This document shows, piece after piece, positions 60,803 to 64,000 of a stretch of DNA of 64,000 bases (within the stretch, counting starts at the first letter, position 1; each line of letters begins with the position of its first letter). A program made the translations under genes and the position numbers. The notes below the pieces were generated by a model, which was given only the letters and a program-made list of their open reading frames with translations, made no database searches and was not told the origin of the DNA. Source of the DNA: VKMB-3413 sp041027365 (GTDB lineage: Bacteria > Pseudomonadota > Alphaproteobacteria > Rhizobiales > Rhizobiaceae); NCBI RefSeq assembly GCF_041027365.1, contig NZ_JBFTEH010000006.1:1-64000 (forward strand), read 5' to 3'.

Positions 60803-61699
60803 TCAGTCGGAACGCTTCCGCAGGTGATCGATGACGGTCCGTGCCGCCGGCGACAGCGTGCGCCGGCTCGGATAATAGAGGAAGTCGCCCGGCATTGTGA
60901 CCGACCAGCGCCGAAGGACCTCGACCAATCCCCCGGCTTCCAGCTGGTCCTCGACGGCGTCGCGGGGCACGAAGGCGAGGCCGAGGCCGAGTGCGGCCGC
61001 CCGTTGGGACATCTGGACATCGTCGACGATGAGCGAAGGCTCGAAATTCGTCTCGAATTCACGATCCCCCTCGGCGAACCGCCAGACGAAAAGGCGGCCG
61101 GAGGTGACGAAGCGATAGCCGATGCAGCGGTGCTGCTGAAGGTCCGCCGGCGTGTCCGGTGTTCCCATCTCCTCGAGGTAGGAGGGGGCGGCGACCACGG
61201 CGGTCCGGTGGTCGGGGCTCAGCCTGACGGCGATCATGTCCTCCGCCAGCCGCTCGCCGATGCGGATGCCCATGTCGTATCCCGCAGCCACGATGTCCGT
61301 GAGACCCTCGTCGACCGACAGCTCAAGCGTGATCTTCGGATGCTCTTTCTGGAGCGCGCCGAGCTTCGGCAGCACGAGCAGTTCCGCCCCGTTGCGGTGT
61401 GCGTTGATGCGCACATGGCCTGCGATGCGGCCGCTCGTGTCGGCCAGGTCCAGAAGCGCCCGGTCGATGTCGTTCAGGGCCGGCTGCAGGATCCGCAGAA
61501 ACCGTGCTCCGGCTTCTGTCGGCGCGACGCTCCGCGTCGTTCGGTGCAGCAGCGCGGAGCCGAGCTGATCCTCCAGCCGGCGTATGGCGTGGCTCAGGGC
61601 GGAGGGGGACAGGCCCAGCCTGCCCGCCGCGCCCCTGAAGCTTCCCTGTTCGGCAACGACAGAGAAGGCCAGCAAATCCGGAAGATCTTCGCGCCTCAT
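60803..61699 (-). CDS. LysR-family transcriptional regulator
   Basis: A 298-residue regulator. The HTH reads FSVVAEQGSFRGAAGRLGLSPSALSHAIRRLE; the effector domain has GIRIGERLAEDMIAVRLSP and HRCIGYRFVTSGRLFVWRF. This belongs with regulators next to quinone or aldo-keto reductases. The divergent gene is the zinc-type oxidoreductase at 61897, probably its target. The 197-bp region between has a weak CTCA-N6-TGAG dyad at 61733. Confidence 0.9.
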   Translation of the reverse strand: MRREDLPDLLAFSVVAEQGSFRGAAGRLGLSPSALSHAIRRLEDQLGSALLHRTTRSVAPTEAGARFLRILQPALNDIDRALLDLADTSGRIAGHVRINAHRNGAELLVLPKLGALQKEHPKITLELSVDEGLTDIVAAGYDMGIRIGERLAEDMIAVRLSPDHRTAVVAAPSYLEEMGTPDTPADLQQHRCIGYRFVTSGRLFVWRFAEGDREFETNFEPSLIVDDVQMSQRAAALGLGLAFVPRDAVEDQLEAGGLVEVLRRWSVTMPGDFLYYPSRRTLSPAARTVIDHLRKRSD

Positions 61700-61732
61700 T
61701 GATGCACCCGGTTCAGCAGAGTGTTCGCGAGA

Positions 61733-61746
61733 CTCACCCTAATGAG
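61733..61746. promoter_or_regulatory. Weak dyad in LysR/oxidoreductase intergenic region
   Basis: CTCA-CCCTAA-TGAG lies 34 bp upstream of the LysR start. It is short and could be chance, but the place is right for a LysR-type site. Confidence 0.3.
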
Positions 61747-61896
61747 ACACTCATGGGCCGGCTATCTCTCTGAGCGAAAGCCGCGATGGCGTCGCGCGTC
61801 GACGCCCCGACGGCGGAGCCGCCCAAGATTGCTGCTCCTGCCGCCCAGGGAAGGCAGCTCGCCGGCGGCGTCACTGGTATGAGAAGGAGAACGGCC

Positions 61897-62916
61897 ATGC
61901 CCAGGGAAACGATGAAGGCAGTTCGCCAGCACAAGTTCGGCGGTCCGGACGTGCTGGTCTACGAGGAAGCCCCGATGCCGGAAGTGAAGCCGGGCGAAGT
62001 GCTGGTGCGCGTGCATGCCGCCAGCCTCAATCCGCCGGACTGGTACCTGCGCGACGGCTTCAGCTCGCTCCCGCCGGAATGGCGGCCCCAGGGCGACTTT
62101 CCCCTCATTCTGGGAACGGACATCTCGGGCGTCGTCGACGCGGTCGCCGACGACGTCACGGGCTTTGCCCCCGGCGACGAAGTCTATGCCATGGTCCGCT
62201 TTCCCGAGGGCATGTTCGGCGACAGCCGCGGGCATGCGCAATATGTCGGCGTTCCGGCGTCCCACCTCGCACTGAGGCCCACGAACATCGATCATGCACA
62301 GGCCGCCGGGGCGCCGATGTCGCTGCTCACCGCCTGGCAGTTCCTGGTGGAACTGGGGCATGACGAGCCGAACCCGCTCCAGCCCCACCGACACGAACCG
62401 GTGCCGCTCGAGGGCCGGACGGTGGTCGTCAACGGGGCTGCCGGCGGCGTCGGCCACTTCTCGCTGCAGGTGGCGAAACTGAAGGGCGCGCGCGTCATCG
62501 CCGTAGCGTCCGCCAGGCATGAAGCCCTGCTGCGGGACCTCGGAGCCGATGAATTCGTCGACTATACGAAGACGACGCCCGAGGACGTCCTGCGCGACGT
62601 CGACCTCGTGGTCGATGCGGTGGGTGGCGCAGGCGCCGGGCGCTTTCTGAAGACGATCAAGCCCGGCGGCGCCCTGTTCCCGGTCAATCCCATCGGCTTT
62701 GCCGACGGCGAGGAGGCGGAGGAGCGCGACATCAGGGTCTCGGCGGCCCAGGTTCGATCGAGCGGCGCCCAGCTGGCAGAACTCGCGCCCCTGCTCGACG
62801 ACGGCTCGATCCGCGTGGTCATCGACAGCAGCTTTCCCTTGGCCGACGCCCGCAAGGCCCATGAGCGCGCTGCGCGGGGACATGTCCAGGGCAAGATCGT
62901 CCTGACGGTCGACTGA
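61897..62916 (+). CDS. NADP-dependent quinone-reductase-like oxidoreductase (MDR superfamily)
   Basis: A 339-residue enzyme of the zeta-crystallin/quinone oxidoreductase group. The GroES-like N-terminal part has KFGGPDVLVYEEAPMPEVKPGEVLVRV and HAASLNPPDWYLRDG, the cofactor loop is VVNGAAGGVGHFSLQVAK (near residue 180), and VDLVVDAVGG follows. No zinc-binding Cys are seen, in line with a zinc-free quinone reductase. ATG 61897 has GAAGGAG upstream. It is divergent from the LysR gene at 60803, and the small SCP2-like gene follows 55 nt later. Confidence 0.9.
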   Translation: MPRETMKAVRQHKFGGPDVLVYEEAPMPEVKPGEVLVRVHAASLNPPDWYLRDGFSSLPPEWRPQGDFPLILGTDISGVVDAVADDVTGFAPGDEVYAMVRFPEGMFGDSRGHAQYVGVPASHLALRPTNIDHAQAAGAPMSLLTAWQFLVELGHDEPNPLQPHRHEPVPLEGRTVVVNGAAGGVGHFSLQVAKLKGARVIAVASARHEALLRDLGADEFVDYTKTTPEDVLRDVDLVVDAVGGAGAGRFLKTIKPGGALFPVNPIGFADGEEAEERDIRVSAAQVRSSGAQLAELAPLLDDGSIRVVIDSSFPLADARKAHERAARGHVQGKIVLTVD

Positions 62917-62971
62917 GAACCGGTCACCGGCCGCGGCGCCTGGCGCGGCCGGTCCGGAAAGGAGCGGAAAA

Positions 62972-63394
62972 ATGATCGGACATGACAAGCTTCAACAGGG
63001 CACGACAGAGTGGTTCGACATGGTCGGAACACTCATGTCCGACGCCGCTTTGCGGTCGGGGCTGGCACCGGATTTCACCGTCTCCTTCGTGGAGCGCTAT
63101 ACCGACGGCGTCGAACTGCCCGGAGGCCTTGTCCAAGGCATTCGCTTCGACATCGTCGACGGGAAGCCCTCCTACCGGGTCGGCGCCCGGCTGGAAGAGC
63201 AGGCTGACATCACGGTCGAGGTGACGGCAGCAGCCGCACGCGCCCTCAACCTCCTGCCCGGTGGCGACCAGCGATATGCGGCGGTGCGCGACGAGGTTCT
63301 GCGCGCGTCCGAAATGCGCGTCGAAGGGGATGTATCTCGTTTGGGCGCCTGGCTGGAGACAGTGCACGATCGGATCGTCGAGCGAACGAAGTAG
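62972..63394 (+). CDS. Small SCP2-like protein
   Basis: A 140-residue soluble protein with the look of an SCP2/sterol-carrier fold: FTVSFVERYTDGVELPGGLV, then KPSYRVGARLEEQADITVEV and a helical C terminus with EMRVEGDVSRLGAWLETVHD. AAAGGAG stands 8 nt before the ATG. It is probably co-transcribed with the oxidoreductase upstream and may bind a hydrophobic substrate or product. The assignment rests on pattern only. Confidence 0.65.
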   Translation: MIGHDKLQQGTTEWFDMVGTLMSDAALRSGLAPDFTVSFVERYTDGVELPGGLVQGIRFDIVDGKPSYRVGARLEEQADITVEVTAAAARALNLLPGGDQRYAAVRDEVLRASEMRVEGDVSRLGAWLETVHDRIVERTK

Positions 63395-63604
63395 CGCGCG
63401 AGGCAGGATCGGGCCATCGCGCCACGCTTGGTCCGGTGCTCCGGTGGAGCTTCATGTGTGTCCTGGCGGCGATCAGGGTTCGACATGACCGGTAGCAGCA
63501 TCGCCGATCAATACCGCGCGGATCGGCGAAGTGCGCTGCGTCGGATGCTGGCGCTATGATTGACGGGCATGCCGGCTACCGGTCGGTGGCTCCCTCGGAT
63601 AGCG

Positions 63605-64000
63605 TCATTGCTCATCGAGCTCGGCCACGCGAAACGTCTCCGTGAGCCAGTCGATGAACACTCTGACGCGAGACGAGAGGTGCCGGCTCTGCGGGTAGAG
63701 CACGGACACCTCCATCGATGGCGGCGGAAAATTGTCCAGCACCGACACGAGCGCGCCGGCAGCAAGCTGATCCCGGACACGATAGCGTGGGACCTGAATC
63801 AGCCCGAGACCGGCGGCGCCTGCGGCCGTGTAGATCTCGGCGCCCCGGACGATCACGTCATGGGGCAGAGGGATCTCCCAGTGCCGGCCGTCGCGGCCAA
63901 ATTCCAGTGGATAGGGCTGTCCCGTGGCGGACGCGGCATAACCCACCATACGGTGCCCCTCCAAATCTTTCGGGGATGCGGGAATGCCGAAGCGTTCGAG
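63605..64000 (-). CDS. LysR-family regulator, C-terminal part (cut by window edge)
   Basis: The frame enters from the right edge and reads 131 codons to a stop at 63605. It is the last half of a LysR effector domain: LERFGIPASPKDLEGHRMVGY, AGAAGLGLIQVPRYRVRDQLAAG, and LYPQSRHLSSRVRVFIDWL. The DNA-binding part lies outside the window. It is convergent with the SCP2-like gene, with about 210 bases between. Confidence 0.9.
   Translation of the reverse strand, partial: LERFGIPASPKDLEGHRMVGYAASATGQPYPLEFGRDGRHWEIPLPHDVIVRGAEIYTAAGAAGLGLIQVPRYRVRDQLAAGALVSVLDNFPPPSMEVSVLYPQSRHLSSRVRVFIDWLTETFRVAELDEQ

Overview
The window reads as chromosomal DNA of a GC-rich alphaproteobacterium, most likely of the order Hyphomicrobiales (Rhizobiales). 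Evidence: strong third-position GC throughout, many ATGA/GTGA-coupled operons, LysR/OxmpR-type regulators facing their targets, a 'taGAGCrTTTcc' intergenic palindrome typical of that order (49756-49860), and gene neighbourhoods common there (feoAB, oxyR-katA, SelA-like PLP enzyme clusters). A family-level guess (Aurantimonadaceae-like) is inference only.

Layout. 1-2.1 kb: end of an IS256 transposase, a DedA protein, a truncated FtsX-type permease and a PAP2 phosphatase. 2.3-8.5 kb: a nitrate/sulfonate/taurine-type ABC importer with two paralogous binding proteins, facing a TctE/TctD-type two-component pair. 8.8-12.3 kb: a PepSY protein, a small exported protein with a clear terminator, and a second two-component pair. 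12.7-14.9 kb: feoAB. 15.3-19.2 kb: a methyltransferase divergent from a FecBCD-type metal/chelate ABC importer. 19.4-20.05 kb: a coupled pair of small membrane proteins and a fragment of a ferredoxin-reductase-like gene. 20-27.5 kb: a QseBC/PmrAB-type two-component pair next to a dsbD-L,D-transpeptidase-dsbA-like operon, then a thiosulfate-dehydrogenase-type cytochrome pair (tsdBA-like). Both target operons carry an identical CTTAAG-N5-CTTAAG box, so I infer a small redox regulon.

28-37.2 kb: a dipeptide-type ABC importer, an amidohydrolase/deacetylase, a RidA-type protein, an IclR regulator and a SelA-like PLP enzyme. Together they look like import and breakdown of an amino-acid-like or acylated-amino compound. 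37.3-47.1 kb is the accessory region: broken GntR, IS256, IS3 and ISL3 genes surround an intact three-gene operon. That operon is a 1377-residue Pls/PosA-type single-module peptide synthetase (adenylation, thiolation, six membrane segments, beta-helix acyltransferase-like domains), a GNAT acetyltransferase and a 4'-phosphopantetheinyl transferase. It is a self-sufficient set of the kind that makes epsilon-poly-lysine-like amino-acid homopolymers, and is my main candidate for an undescribed system. The debris ends close to the 3' side of a tRNA-Gly(CCC) gene, a common island site.

47.2-64 kb: core and peripheral functions. These are oxyR divergent from katA with a clear OxyR site, a Phd/VapC-type toxin-antitoxin pair, an RsmB-type rRNA methyltransferase with TspO, an MTA/SAH-type nucleosidase, guaA, and a run of LysR regulators each next to an oxidoreductase, hydrolase or binding-protein gene. 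The last LysR gene runs off the window.
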